Shown here: positions 1 through 8,225 of the stretch, piece by piece | How positions within the stretch are numbered: position 1 is the stretch's first letter | Layout of the letters: every line of letters starts with the position of its first letter | Origin: Cellulomonas sp. 73-145 | GTDB taxonomy: Bacteria; Actinomycetota; Actinomycetes; Actinomycetales; Cellulomonadaceae | Assembly (NCBI GenBank): GCA_001898185.1 | Contig: MKTI01000009.1 | Span: forward strand, 248,001 to 312,000 | Length of the DNA: 64,000 nucleotides | Reading direction: 5' to 3' | The notes under the pieces: generated by a model | What the model was told of the DNA's origin: nothing | What the model saw: only the letters and a program-made list of their open reading frames with translations | Database searches by the model: none | Made by a program: the position numbers and the translations under genes

Positions 1-2
1 AC

Positions 3-443
3 GACCTCGACACCGAGGACCGGTGGCCGGCCTGGACGCGCACCGCTCGTGCCGCGGGGTTCCGGTCCTCCGGGGGCTTCCCGGTGCACCTGCGCAGCGA
101 GGCGGCCGTCGCGGTGAACGTCTACCGGCCGGGGCCCGGGCCCTGGGACCGGGACAGCCTGGTCCGCGCCGACGTCTACGCGCAGCAGCTCGGCAGGGTC
201 GTCGACCTCTGCCTGGACCTGCGCGAGGCGAACGGTCAGCGGCACGCCCTCGAGGACGCCCTCGCCGCGCAGGCGTCCATCGACCAGGCGGTCGGCGCGA
301 TCATGGCGACGAAGCACTGCGACGCGTCGGCGGCCTTCGCCATGCTGATCGCGGCGGCTCGGGACGGCCGGTCCGACCTGAGCGACGTGGCGGTGCAGAT
401 CCTCGAGGCGCTGGTGGACCGCCGGCCCGGCGGAGAGCTCTGA
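3..443 (+). CDS. GAF-ANTAR domain regulator, 5' truncated by window edge
   Basis: This frame is open from the first bases, so the gene starts outside the window. What remains is the end of a GAF-like sensor domain followed by a C-terminal ANTAR RNA-binding domain of about 55 residues. The ANTAR signature is visible in the stretch around SIDQAVGAIMA, followed by the alternating hydrophobic pattern ending in DVAVQILEAL. ANTAR proteins bind dual-hairpin structures in nascent mRNA and act as antiterminators. In actinobacteria the GAF-ANTAR pairing is common and the ligand is usually unknown. The next gene is convergent 30 bp away, so nothing in view indicates its target. The family assignment is good; the ligand and targets cannot be read from this sequence. 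Confidence 0.85.
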   Translation, partial: DLDTEDRWPAWTRTARAAGFRSSGGFPVHLRSEAAVAVNVYRPGPGPWDRDSLVRADVYAQQLGRVVDLCLDLREANGQRHALEDALAAQASIDQAVGAIMATKHCDASAAFAMLIAAARDGRSDLSDVAVQILEALVDRRPGGEL

Positions 444-472
444 GCTGACCCCGCCGGGCAGGCCGTCCGGCG

Positions 473-1672
473 TCAGAACGGCAGGGCCAGGCCCTTCGGC
501 GTGCCGTTGCCCGTCGGGCCGTCGTAGCCGGTGCGGGCGGTGCACAGGTACGCCGTGGCGGTGGACCGCTTCGAGGTGCACGTCCCGTTGGAGCCGCTGG
601 TGACGTCGTACAGGCTCGTGGCGTTGGCGTACAGGTTCGCCGCCGCGTAGCCGGTGGTGGGGACGCCGTCGCGGGCGAACACGGCTCCGACGATCGGCGC
701 GGCGACCGAGGTGCCGCCGAAGACGAGCCAGTTCGCGCCGCCGGTGGAGCCGTACGAGTCGTAGACCGCGACACCGGTGGACGGGTCCGCGACCGCGGCG
801 ACGTCGGTCACCGTGCGGCGGGTGCACGCGGTGTCGTGCTGCCACGACGGCTTGCCGACGTACGCGGAGCAGCCGGAACCGGTGCCGGACCACACCGTCT
901 CGGACGCCCGGGCGCCGGTGGACGTCAGCGTCAGCGTGGTGCCGCCGACGGCGATCGCACCGGCCGATGCCGCGGGGAACTGGACGCCGTACCCGTTGTC
1001 ACCGGCGGCCACCGTGACGGCCACCCCGGGGATGTTCCAGTTCGACCAGCTCGTCTCACCCTTGAACTCCGCCCCGCCGTAGGAGTTGGAGATCACGGCC
1101 GCGCCCAGGTTCTTCGCCGTCGTGACGGCCGCTGCCAGGTCCGAGAATGACGCCGAGCTCGCACCGACGTAGAGGATCCCGCAGGCGGGGCAGATGGCGG
1201 ACACCATCTGGAGGTCCAGGTCCTCCTCCTGGCCCCAGCCGGTGTCGCCGGCCACGGTGGAGATCGAGCCGCCCGTCTGGTTCACCTGCGTGAGCCGGGC
1301 GGTGCCGAGCCCGAACTGGGTGCGGTAGGCGGCCAGGTCCCCGGCGGCGTTCGGGTTGGCGTAGGCGTCGACGACGGCGACGGTCGGCGCACCGGAGCCG
1401 AAGGGTCCGTAGACGCCGGTCAGCTGCGCGGGGCTGTAGCCGGCCGCGTAGCTGGTGGTCGCGGCGGGTCGGCCGGTCCGCGCATCGGTCACCACGTGGG
1501 CCTCGCACGCCGCGGCTCCTGCCGGCGCCACCGCGCAGACCCGCTTCTGCGAGTGCGCGGCACCGGTCGGTGAGGGGGCCGCGGCCGCGGCCCCGGCCGA
1601 GAACGTCAGTCCGGCGGCGGTCAGCAGACCCAGGGCGGCGGTGAGGACGGCTGTCACGCGGGTACGGCGCAC
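473..1672 (-). CDS. secreted sedolisin-family (S53) serine-carboxyl peptidase
   Basis: The 399-residue protein starts at GTG with AGGAG 8 nt upstream. It has a Sec signal peptide: a basic N-terminus, a hydrophobic stretch of about 20 residues and an Ala-rich cleavage region near residue 33. The peptidase core shows the S53 layout: Glu and Asp four residues apart in QEEDLDLQM, the oxyanion Asp in AAGDNGYG, and the nucleophile Ser in FGGTSVAAP. Sedolisins cleave proteins outside the cell, often at acidic pH. The protein is shorter than most sedolisins and lacks an obvious long activation propeptide. The region between the signal peptide and the core is only about 50 residues. Several cysteines (C-x-PACG; SGCSAY; TACTRR) suggest disulfides. 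Convergent with the GAF-ANTAR gene. Confidence 0.85.
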   Translation of the reverse strand: MRRTRVTAVLTAALGLLTAAGLTFSAGAAAAAPSPTGAAHSQKRVCAVAPAGAAACEAHVVTDARTGRPAATTSYAAGYSPAQLTGVYGPFGSGAPTVAVVDAYANPNAAGDLAAYRTQFGLGTARLTQVNQTGGSISTVAGDTGWGQEEDLDLQMVSAICPACGILYVGASSASFSDLAAAVTTAKNLGAAVISNSYGGAEFKGETSWSNWNIPGVAVTVAAGDNGYGVQFPAASAGAIAVGGTTLTLTSTGARASETVWSGTGSGCSAYVGKPSWQHDTACTRRTVTDVAAVADPSTGVAVYDSYGSTGGANWLVFGGTSVAAPIVGAVFARDGVPTTGYAAANLYANATSLYDVTSGSNGTCTSKRSTATAYLCTARTGYDGPTGNGTPKGLALPF

Positions 1673-1759
1673 GGTGTGCTCCTGGGGGTCGGGGCTGGCG
1701 ACACCCTTCTCATCGGCACGGCGCTCAGGTACCTGAACGATGCAGGCGCCTGCTGGTGC

Positions 1760-3226
1760 TCAGCGGCTGCCGCTGCGCCGCCCGCGCCGCGCTCCGCCGG
1801 CCGAGAACGCTGCCGCACCGCCGGCCGAGAACGCTGCCGCTCCGCCGGTGCCGGCCGCGCGCGGCGCCGGACGGCCCGTGGCGGTCGCGCCACCGACCGG
1901 TCGGTCCTGCGCGCCGGCACCCGAAGCGGTCGTCCGGCCGCCGCGCGGGGCCGCACCCGGTGCGGCGGAGCCGCGGCGTCGTCGGGAACCGCGACCCGCC
2001 GGCGCTGCGCCGGAACGCGGTGCGGCCGGCTGGACGGCCGGGGCCGCACGGTGCACCCGCGCGGCCGGCTGTCCGACCAGCGCGCGCACCTGCGGCGACT
2101 CGGCGGTCACGGCCTGCAGCGGGGCGTGCACGGCGGCCCGGCGCAGCAGCGTGGCGACGTCGTGCCGCTGCTCGGGCAGCGTCACGGTCACCACCGTGCC
2201 GGCCGCACCGGCGCGCGCCGTACGTCCGGACCGGTGCAGGTAGGCCTTGTGCTCCGTCGGCGGGTCGACGTGCACCACCAGCGGCACGTCGTCGACGTGC
2301 ACCCCGCGGGCGGCCACGTCGGTGGCCACCAGCACGCGCACCTCGCCGCTGCGGAAGGCCGCCAGGTTCCGGTCGCGGGCCGCCTGGGAGAGGTTGCCCT
2401 GCAGGTCGACGGCCGGGATGCCGTCCGCGGTCAGCTGCTTGGCCAGGCGCTTGGCGACGTGCTTGGTCCGCACGAACAGGATGGTGCGCTCCTCGCCGGA
2501 GGCCAGCGCCTCGACGAGCCGCTTCTTCGCATCGGCGTCGGCCACGCCGAACACCGCGTGCTCCAGCAGCTCGACCGCGTTGGTCGCGTCGTCGACCGAG
2601 TGGGTGGTGGGGGAGGACAGGAAGCGACGGACGAGCTTGTCCACGCCGTTGTCCAGCGTCGCGGAGAACAGCAGCCGCTGACCGCCGGCCGGTGTGGCCG
2701 CGAGGATGCGCGTGACCGCAGGCAGGAAGCCGAGGTCGGCCATGTGGTCCGCCTCGTCGAGCACGGTGACGCGGACGGCGCTGAGCCGGACGTGGCCCTG
2801 CTTCATCAAGTCCTCGAGGCGCCCGGGGCACGCGACCACCACGTCGACGCCGGCCTGCAGGGCCTGCACCTGCCGGTTCTGCGAGACGCCGCCGAAGACG
2901 GTGGTCACGCTGTGCCCGGTCGCGGCGAGCAGCGGCTCGAACGTCGCGGCGATCTGGGTGGCGAGCTCACGGGTGGGCGCGAGCACGAGCGCGGTCGGGT
3001 GGCCCGCCCTCGCCCTCGTCCCTGCGGACGCCAGGCGCGCGACCACGGGAAGGGCGAAGGCGAGCGTCTTGCCGCTGCCGGTGCGGCCGCGGCCGAGCAC
3101 GTCCCGGCCGGCGAGCGTGTCGGGGAGGGTGTCGCGCTGGATGGGGAACGGCTCGTCGATGCCCTGCGCGTGCAGGACGGAGACGAGGCGGGCGGGGACG
3201 CCGAGGGCGTCGAAGGAGGAGGACAT
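1760..3226 (-). CDS. DEAD-box ATP-dependent RNA helicase
   Basis: A 488-aa helicase with both RecA-like domains intact. The Q motif lies at residues 27-30, Walker A GRTGSGKT near 47-54, PTRELA near 84-89, DEAD at 157-160, then SAT, and in the second domain ATDVAARG and HRSGRTARAG. The start was placed at the ATG at 3226, immediately before SSSFDALGV, where homology to the family begins. The frame stays open upstream, but that extension has no helicase character. The C-terminal ~150 residues are Ala/Arg/Gly-rich, basic and low complexity, as in RNA-binding tails, and end in RGRRSGSR. A 24-bp tandem duplication at 1795-1842 encodes a repeated FSAGGAAA unit in that tail. Likely role: RNA unwinding in ribosome assembly or mRNA decay; the specific paralogue (DeaD, RhlE) cannot be decided. 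Confidence 0.93.
   Translation of the reverse strand: MSSSFDALGVPARLVSVLHAQGIDEPFPIQRDTLPDTLAGRDVLGRGRTGSGKTLAFALPVVARLASAGTRARAGHPTALVLAPTRELATQIAATFEPLLAATGHSVTTVFGGVSQNRQVQALQAGVDVVVACPGRLEDLMKQGHVRLSAVRVTVLDEADHMADLGFLPAVTRILAATPAGGQRLLFSATLDNGVDKLVRRFLSSPTTHSVDDATNAVELLEHAVFGVADADAKKRLVEALASGEERTILFVRTKHVAKRLAKQLTADGIPAVDLQGNLSQAARDRNLAAFRSGEVRVLVATDVAARGVHVDDVPLVVHVDPPTEHKAYLHRSGRTARAGAAGTVVTVTLPEQRHDVATLLRRAAVHAPLQAVTAESPQVRALVGQPAARVHRAAPAVQPAAPRSGAAPAGRGSRRRRGSAAPGAAPRGGRTTASGAGAQDRPVGGATATGRPAPRAAGTGGAAAFSAGGAAAFSAGGARRGRRSGSR
1795..1842. repeat. 24-bp unit repeated twice in the helicase tail
   Basis: Two tandem copies of a 24-bp unit (1795-1818 and 1819-1842) differ only at the last base. 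In the helicase frame each codes for the same eight residues, so copy-number change keeps the frame. This is visible directly in the sequence. Confidence 0.9.
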
Positions 3227-3557
3227 GGACTGCTTTCGCGAGAGGGGCGCTGCGACGCGCTGAAGGGGACCGTGCGGGACACACGCACCCCGGCAGGAGC
3301 CGGAGGCGGTTCGCCGTCGATCCGCGTCTGGGCACCGGGTGCCGCAGGGAGCGTTCGTCGACGCGAGGCGCAGGAGTGCGCCGGGTGGCCCCAGCGTACC
3401 TGCTGGCGCACGTCCGCCCCGCCGAGGCGGGGCGCCGGGAGCCTGGACTGGGCACGCATATGTGCTCTGACCTGCGCATCTCCTCGACGAGCGCCCTCGG
3501 TGGTGCCGACTTAGCATCGAGCCCCAAGGGGGTGACCGGCCGACCGCGGAGGCAACA
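3227..3557. other. divergent intergenic region, helicase / Nramp transporter
   Basis: 331 bp between the divergent helicase and transporter genes. For the plus strand a TAGCAT box at 3511-3516 is a plausible -10 of the transporter, giving a leader of roughly 35 nt with a GGAGG ribosome site at 3548-3552. The helicase side would have a long 5' leader, as is common for cold-inducible DEAD-box genes, but I see no defined riboswitch fold. No gene is supported here. Confidence 0.5.
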
Positions 3558-4931
3558 GTGAGCCAGACCCGTCCACACTCGCAGGACGTGCCGCCCCAGC
3601 TCGACGTGGGCACGCCCGAGGAGCCGGGAAGCCACGGCAAGCGTCGGTCCCCCCTCGCGCGGTTCTTCGGGGTGCTCGGTCCGGGGCTGGTCACGGGTGC
3701 GGCCGACGACGACCCGTCCGGCATCGCCACCTACGCCCAGGCCGGTGCGACGTTCCGCTACAGCATGCTGTGGACGGCGATCGTGACGTTCCCCCTGATG
3801 ACGGCCACGCAGGAGATCTGCGACCGGATGGCGCAGGCCACGGGGGACAGCTTCGGCAAGCTGATCCGGCGCAAGTTCCCGCACTCCCTCCGGCTCGTGA
3901 TCGGCGTGCTGCTGGTGGCTCTGATCGTCGCGAACGTCGTCAACGTGGCGGCGGACCTGATGGCGATCGGCCAGGGGATGCAGCTGCTGCACGCGGGTCC
4001 CGCGCCGGTCTGGAGCGCGGTGGCCGGCGTCGCGATCCTGGGCGCCGTGGTGGCCGGCTCGTTCGAGCTGATCGGCCGGGTGTTCAAGTGGTTGTGCCTG
4101 GTGCTGCTGGTCTACATCGGCGTGCTCTTCGTGGCCGACGTGGACTGGGGGCAGGTGCTGCGGGGCTTCGCCGGCCTGTCCATCCAGCTGACGCCGGACT
4201 ACCTCGGCCTGACGGTCGCCGTGCTCGGCACCACGATCTCGCCGTACATGTTCTTCTGGCAGACCGCCCAGCGCGTCGAGCAGCTGCGCGCCGAGGACCT
4301 CGGCGGCGACAAGGCGCCGCGGCTCGCCGACCGCACGCCGAGCGCGGCCCGGCGCAAGCTGCGCAACGGCCGGATCGACGTCATCGCGGGGATGGCGTTC
4401 TCGCAGCTGATCATGTTCGCGATCATCACCGCGACCGCGGCCACCCTCGGCAAGGCCGGCACGCAGGTCAGCACCGCGGCCGACGCGGCCAAGGCCCTCG
4501 CACCGATCGCCGGGGCCAGCTCCACCGTGCTGTTCGCCGTCGGGTTCATCGGCTCGGCGGTGCTTGCGATCCCGGTGCTGGCCGCCTCGGGTGCCGCCGG
4601 CATCGCGGGCCTGGCGAACAAGGAGTGGGGCCTGGAGCGGAGCCCGCGACGAGCGCCGTTGTTCTACGTCGTGCTGAGCGCCGGCATCGTCGGCGGCACG
4701 CTGATGAGCGTGCTCAGCTCCGACCCGATCGGCCTGCTGGTGCTCAGCGCCATCCTCAACGGGATCGCGGCCGGCCCGTTCCTGGTGGTGATGATGCTGA
4801 TCTCCCGGGACCGCCGGATCATGCGGGAGTACGCCAACGGTCGGCTGGCGGCGGTGCTCGGCTGGACGACGACGGTGCTGATGTGCGCGGCCGGTGCGTA
4901 CGGCATCTGGTACACGGTCACCGGGGGCTGA
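3558..4931 (+). CDS. Nramp-family metal transporter with non-canonical metal site
   Basis: The 457-residue protein starts at GTG with GGAGG 5 nt upstream and has about eleven hydrophobic segments, the usual Nramp size. The TM1 motif reads DPSG (residues 52-55) instead of DPGN, so the metal-binding Asn is Gly. The TM6 motif reads SPY (228-230) instead of MPH, so the soft Met ligand is missing. Canonical Mn/Fe Nramps use Asp, Asn and Met. Loss of Asn and Met is the hallmark described for Nramp-related magnesium transporters (NRMT group), so Mg2+ or another hard cation is a reasonable inference. Proton-coupled uptake is the family mechanism. It stands alone, with no metal-regulator gene adjacent. 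Confidence 0.88.
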   Translation: MSQTRPHSQDVPPQLDVGTPEEPGSHGKRRSPLARFFGVLGPGLVTGAADDDPSGIATYAQAGATFRYSMLWTAIVTFPLMTATQEICDRMAQATGDSFGKLIRRKFPHSLRLVIGVLLVALIVANVVNVAADLMAIGQGMQLLHAGPAPVWSAVAGVAILGAVVAGSFELIGRVFKWLCLVLLVYIGVLFVADVDWGQVLRGFAGLSIQLTPDYLGLTVAVLGTTISPYMFFWQTAQRVEQLRAEDLGGDKAPRLADRTPSAARRKLRNGRIDVIAGMAFSQLIMFAIITATAATLGKAGTQVSTAADAAKALAPIAGASSTVLFAVGFIGSAVLAIPVLAASGAAGIAGLANKEWGLERSPRRAPLFYVVLSAGIVGGTLMSVLSSDPIGLLVLSAILNGIAAGPFLVVMMLISRDRRIMREYANGRLAAVLGWTTTVLMCAAGAYGIWYTVTGG

Positions 4932-5120
4932 ACCGGTGCCGGCGGCGAGCGCCGATTCGGCCCAGGGTCACGGGTCCACCGCGTAGGGTCTGCGGCATCG
5001 ACGTGGCGCACCAGCGCGCCCCGTCGCTCGTGGCCAGCTCACCCGGCTGGCGCCTCGCAGGGTGCCGGGTCTGCGGCGGGCGTCGAGCCGGGTCCGGGCG
5101 CTCGCTCGTGGAGGTTCCGC

Positions 5121-6563
5121 GTGGTGACCAGCACGTCCACCCACCGCCCGCGCCGCGTCGGTCTCGCGGCCGACGGCGGGCGGTCCGGCGCACCCGGTCC
5201 GCTGGACCGCCCGCCGGGTCCGGTCGCACGCCGGATGAACACGCTGGTCCGGGCGCTGGCCGGCAGCTGGGTGTCCGACCCGCGCGTGGCGGTGTCGCTC
5301 GCCGGCGCGGGCCTTCTGCTCGGGATGCTGCTCGGCGCCACCGCCCCCAACGCCGAGGCGATCGGCGTGCACCTGCCGCTCTCCCTGCTGCCGTCGCTGT
5401 CTGGGCACACCGTCCTGGCCAGCCTGATGCTCTACGCCGCGGAGATCCTCGCCGGGCTGGGGCTCGCCGGGATGATCTGGGCGAACAGCAAGGGCTGGCG
5501 GCCCGACCCGCGGCACCTGCTCGTCGCCTCGGCGGTGGTGGTGGCCGTCATGGTGAGCCTGACGCCGGTCGGCTCGTCCGACGTGGCGAGCTACGCGGTG
5601 TACGGACGCATCGCCGCGCAGGGCGGCAACCCGTACGTCACCAGCCCGCTCGCGTGGGGTGAGGCGGCGTACCTCGACCCGGTCGGCATGATGTGGAAGG
5701 ACCAGCCGTCGGTGTACGGCCCGGTCGCCACCCTGCTGCAGTCGTTCGCCGCCTGGGTCGGCGGCAGCCACGTCGCGACGACCGTCCTGGTGTGGATGGT
5801 GCTGAACGGGCTCGTCTTCCTCGGCGTCGGCGTGCTCCTGCTGCGGACGTCCGACGACCCCGTGCGCGCCACGCTGTTCTGGACCGCGAACCCGGTGCTG
5901 ATCCTCGCGCTGGTCGGCGGCGGCCACCTGGACACCCTGGTCGCCGCCGCGGCCGTCGGCGCGATCCAGGTCGCGCGCAAGCTGCGGTCCGGCTGGGGTG
6001 ACGTGCTCGCCGGCGTCCTGGTGGGCCTCGGGAGCGGCGTGAAGATCTCCGCGGTGCTGATCGGTCTTGGCCTCGCGTGGCCCCTGGTGGCGCGGCGGCA
6101 GTGGGGCCGCCTGCTGCGGATGTCCGCAGCCGCTGCCGCCGCGCTGGTGGTGCCGTACACGTTCTACGGCACCAGTGCGCTCGGCCCCCTGCTGCACGGG
6201 CTGCAGCTGGTGACCTGGCCGTCCCCGTGGCGGCTGGTCGAGATCACCGGGCGGGCGCTCGGCGTGAGCGAGGCGGCGATGATGCACGGCATCAGCCTGC
6301 TGTGGCCGCTGGCGCTCCTGGTGGTGGCGTGGCTGCTCAACCAGCGGATCGCGAGGGACCAGCCGCGCGAGGTCGTCGGGCCCTTCGTGCTGGTGTTCGC
6401 CTGGATCCTCGTGGCCCCGTGGGTGTTCGCCTGGTACACGGCGGTGGCGTGGGCGGCGCTGAGCCAGGTGCCGCGCAACCGGATGACGCGCTGGCTGACG
6501 CTGGTCACCGTGGTCCTGGCGCTGTTCCTGTCCAGCGGTGGGCACCCGATGCCCGTGCGGTGA
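5121..6563 (+). CDS. polyprenol-phosphomannose-dependent GT-C mannosyltransferase (MptB-like)
   Basis: An integral membrane protein of 480 aa with roughly 10-12 hydrophobic helices. The hallmarks of the actinobacterial alpha-(1->6)-mannosyltransferase group are visible: an acidic loop after the first helices (SSDVASYAVYGRIAAQGGNPY region, residues ~153-173), then QPSVYGPVATLL, and a GGGHLDTL motif further on. Members elongate mannan or lipomannan cores at the outer face of the membrane using lipid-linked mannose. Start: two consecutive GTG codons (5121, 5124) follow GGAGGT at 5110-5115, so either is possible. A TAGGGT box at 4987-4992 could drive it with a leader of ~120 nt. The precise acceptor is unknown. 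Confidence 0.8.
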   Translation: MVTSTSTHRPRRVGLAADGGRSGAPGPLDRPPGPVARRMNTLVRALAGSWVSDPRVAVSLAGAGLLLGMLLGATAPNAEAIGVHLPLSLLPSLSGHTVLASLMLYAAEILAGLGLAGMIWANSKGWRPDPRHLLVASAVVVAVMVSLTPVGSSDVASYAVYGRIAAQGGNPYVTSPLAWGEAAYLDPVGMMWKDQPSVYGPVATLLQSFAAWVGGSHVATTVLVWMVLNGLVFLGVGVLLLRTSDDPVRATLFWTANPVLILALVGGGHLDTLVAAAAVGAIQVARKLRSGWGDVLAGVLVGLGSGVKISAVLIGLGLAWPLVARRQWGRLLRMSAAAAAALVVPYTFYGTSALGPLLHGLQLVTWPSPWRLVEITGRALGVSEAAMMHGISLLWPLALLVVAWLLNQRIARDQPREVVGPFVLVFAWILVAPWVFAWYTAVAWAALSQVPRNRMTRWLTLVTVVLALFLSSGGHPMPVR

Positions 6564-6599
6564 GGACGCCGGGTGCCGGCGCGCCCGTACGCTGACCGC

Positions 6600-7430
6600 G
6601 TGGTCACCGCCGTGGACGCCGGAGCGGCATCTCCCCTCGAGAGCGTCGATCGCGCGCTGCGGCTGCTGGAGGCGCTCGCCTCGCACGGTGCCGACGGCGC
6701 CACGCTCGCGGAGCTCGCCACGGCGACCGGTATGCACAAGACCACCGCCCACCGCACCCTCGGCGCGCTCCGGCACCGGCAGTTCGTCGACCAGGACGGC
6801 CAGACGGGGCGGTACCGGCTCGGGCGGGGGGCGGTCGCCCTCGCCGACCGGTTCCTCGACGAGGGGAACCTGCCGTCCCTGCTGCACGGCGCGCTGGTGG
6901 CGTTGTGCTCGGCCACCGACGAGCTGGTGCACCTCGGGGTGCTGTCCGGCGCGCAGGTGCTGTACCTGGACAAGGTCGAGCCGGACCGGCCGGTGCGGGT
7001 GTGGTCCGCGGTCGGCCGCCGGCGGTGGGCGGTCACCACGGCCCTGGGCAGGGCGATGCTGGCCTACTCCGGGACGTCCCGGGAGGCGCTGGACGGGTAC
7101 GTGCGGCCGACCGGGGGCGACGGCCGGTCCGGCGAGCGGGCGGTCGAGGCCGACCACGTGTGGGACGAGCTCGAGCGTGCTCGCGCGCGCGGCTACGCCG
7201 TCGAGTCGGAGGAGAACGAGGCCGGCATCTCCTGCGTGGCCGTGCCGCTGGTCCGTGGTGCCGCGAGCTCGTCCGCCGGCGCCGGTCCGCGGGGCGCGGT
7301 CGTCGGCGCCGTCAGCCTCACCGTGCCCAGCGAGCGGATGGACCAGCGGCGGGTGGAGCAGCTGTACACGACGATCCGCGAGGTGCTCCCGCCGCTCCTG
7401 CCGGCCGGCCTGACGCTGCCCCTCGGCTGA
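6600..7430 (+). CDS. IclR-family transcriptional regulator
   Basis: A 276-aa protein with an N-terminal winged helix-turn-helix (residues ~10-70; LAELATATGMHKTTAHRTL) and a C-terminal GAF-like effector domain, the normal IclR plan. I chose GTG at 6600 because a TACGCT box (6588-6593) ends 6 nt before it, the leaderless arrangement repeated across this window. An in-frame GTG at 6573 would lie upstream of that box. It directly precedes the KDPG aldolase and KDG kinase genes, so it is probably their repressor or activator, responding to a sugar-acid intermediate such as KDG. The 7475-7514 inverted repeat is a candidate operator. Confidence 0.88.
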   Translation: MVTAVDAGAASPLESVDRALRLLEALASHGADGATLAELATATGMHKTTAHRTLGALRHRQFVDQDGQTGRYRLGRGAVALADRFLDEGNLPSLLHGALVALCSATDELVHLGVLSGAQVLYLDKVEPDRPVRVWSAVGRRRWAVTTALGRAMLAYSGTSREALDGYVRPTGGDGRSGERAVEADHVWDELERARARGYAVESEENEAGISCVAVPLVRGAASSSAGAGPRGAVVGAVSLTVPSERMDQRRVEQLYTTIREVLPPLLPAGLTLPLG

Positions 7431-7474
7431 GCCGGGGGACAGCGGTGTGCTCCCGCGCATGGCTATGACATACT

Positions 7475-7514
7475 CGTTTCGCTGCCCGCGATGGGCATTG
7501 CGACTAGCGAAACG
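7475..7514. promoter_or_regulatory. nested inverted repeat before the KDPG aldolase gene
   Basis: The 9-bp arms CGTTTCGCT (7475-7483) and AGCGAAACG (7506-7514) are perfect complements, 22 bp apart. Inside lies a second pair, TGCCC/GGGCA (7483-7487/7493-7497). The repeat ends 8 bp before the GTG of the aldolase. IclR regulators bind such palindromes, so an operator is the first hypothesis; an mRNA hairpin hiding the start region is the alternative. Confidence 0.5.
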
Positions 7515-7522
7515 GACTCCCG

Positions 7523-8158
7523 GTGCCGACCGTCCTCGACCAGCTCTCCGCCCACCGTCTGGTGCCCGTCGTCGTCATCGACGACTCCGCCCAGGCCGGC
7601 CCGCTCGCGCAGGCCCTGGTCGACGGCGGTCTGCCCGTCGCCGAGGTGACCTTCCGCACCGCGGCCGCCGCCGACGCGATCCGCGCGATGGCCGACCGCG
7701 GTGACGTGCTCGTCGGCGCCGGGACCGTGCTGACACCGGCACAGGTGGACGCCGCGGTCGCCGCCGGCGCGCACTACGTCGTCTCGCCCGGCACGGACCG
7801 CGCCGTCGTCGAGCGCGCGCAGGAGCACGGTGTGCTGGCCCTGCCCGGAGCCGTCACGGCGACGGAGGTGCAGGCTGCGCTCGCGCTGGGGCTCACCACG
7901 GTGAAGTTCTTCCCGGCCGGCACGTCCGGCGGTGCCGCGGCGATCGCCGCGCTGGCGGCGCCGTTCGGCGGCGTCGGCTTCGTCCCCACCGGTGGCGTCG
8001 GGCCGAAGAACCTCGGCGAGTACCTGGCGCTGCCGTCGGTCAAGGCCGTCGGCGGCTCGTGGATGGTGCCGCGCGACCGGGTCGCCGCGGGTGACCTCGC
8101 GGGGGTGCGCGACCTCGTCGCCGAAGCGGTCCGGCTCGCGTCGAGCCTGCGCCCCTGA
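7523..8158 (+). CDS. eda: KDPG / 4-hydroxy-2-oxoglutarate aldolase
   Basis: A 211-aa class I aldolase of the KDPG family, normal length. Catalytic features are present: the Glu in AEVTFRT (residue ~38), GAGTVLTPAQ, and the Schiff-base Lys in TTVKFFPAG (residue ~127), then FVPTGGV at the phosphate-binding end. It splits 2-keto-3-deoxy-6-phosphogluconate into pyruvate and glyceraldehyde-3-phosphate, the last step of the Entner-Doudoroff route. GTG start at 7523 with only a weak ribosome site. The downstream kinase would supply its substrate, and the upstream IclR gene probably controls both. Confidence 0.92.
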   Translation: MPTVLDQLSAHRLVPVVVIDDSAQAGPLAQALVDGGLPVAEVTFRTAAAADAIRAMADRGDVLVGAGTVLTPAQVDAAVAAGAHYVVSPGTDRAVVERAQEHGVLALPGAVTATEVQAALALGLTTVKFFPAGTSGGAAAIAALAAPFGGVGFVPTGGVGPKNLGEYLALPSVKAVGGSWMVPRDRVAAGDLAGVRDLVAEAVRLASSLRP

Positions 8159-8225
8159 CCGCACCCGACCGCCTGCCCCGCAGCCCGAACCAGTGCACCG
8201 TCCCGACCCAGCCGCAGGAGTGCCC

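Noticed and set aside
3467..3482. A further TCTGACCTGCGCAT-like sequence far from the island
   Set aside because: Resembles the boxes near the att sites but lies 24 kb away with no repeat partner; chance is the simplest explanation.
3226..3730. Upstream extension of the helicase frame
   Set aside because: Homology to helicases begins at the ATG at 3226; the extension covers the divergent promoter region and the start of the transporter gene.
4968..7460. Long open frame on the minus strand (about 830 codons) opposite the mannosyltransferase and IclR genes
   Set aside because: Composition is His/Arg/Gln/Pro-rich without any fold pattern, and the opposite strand encodes clear protein families. 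It is a shadow caused by high GC.
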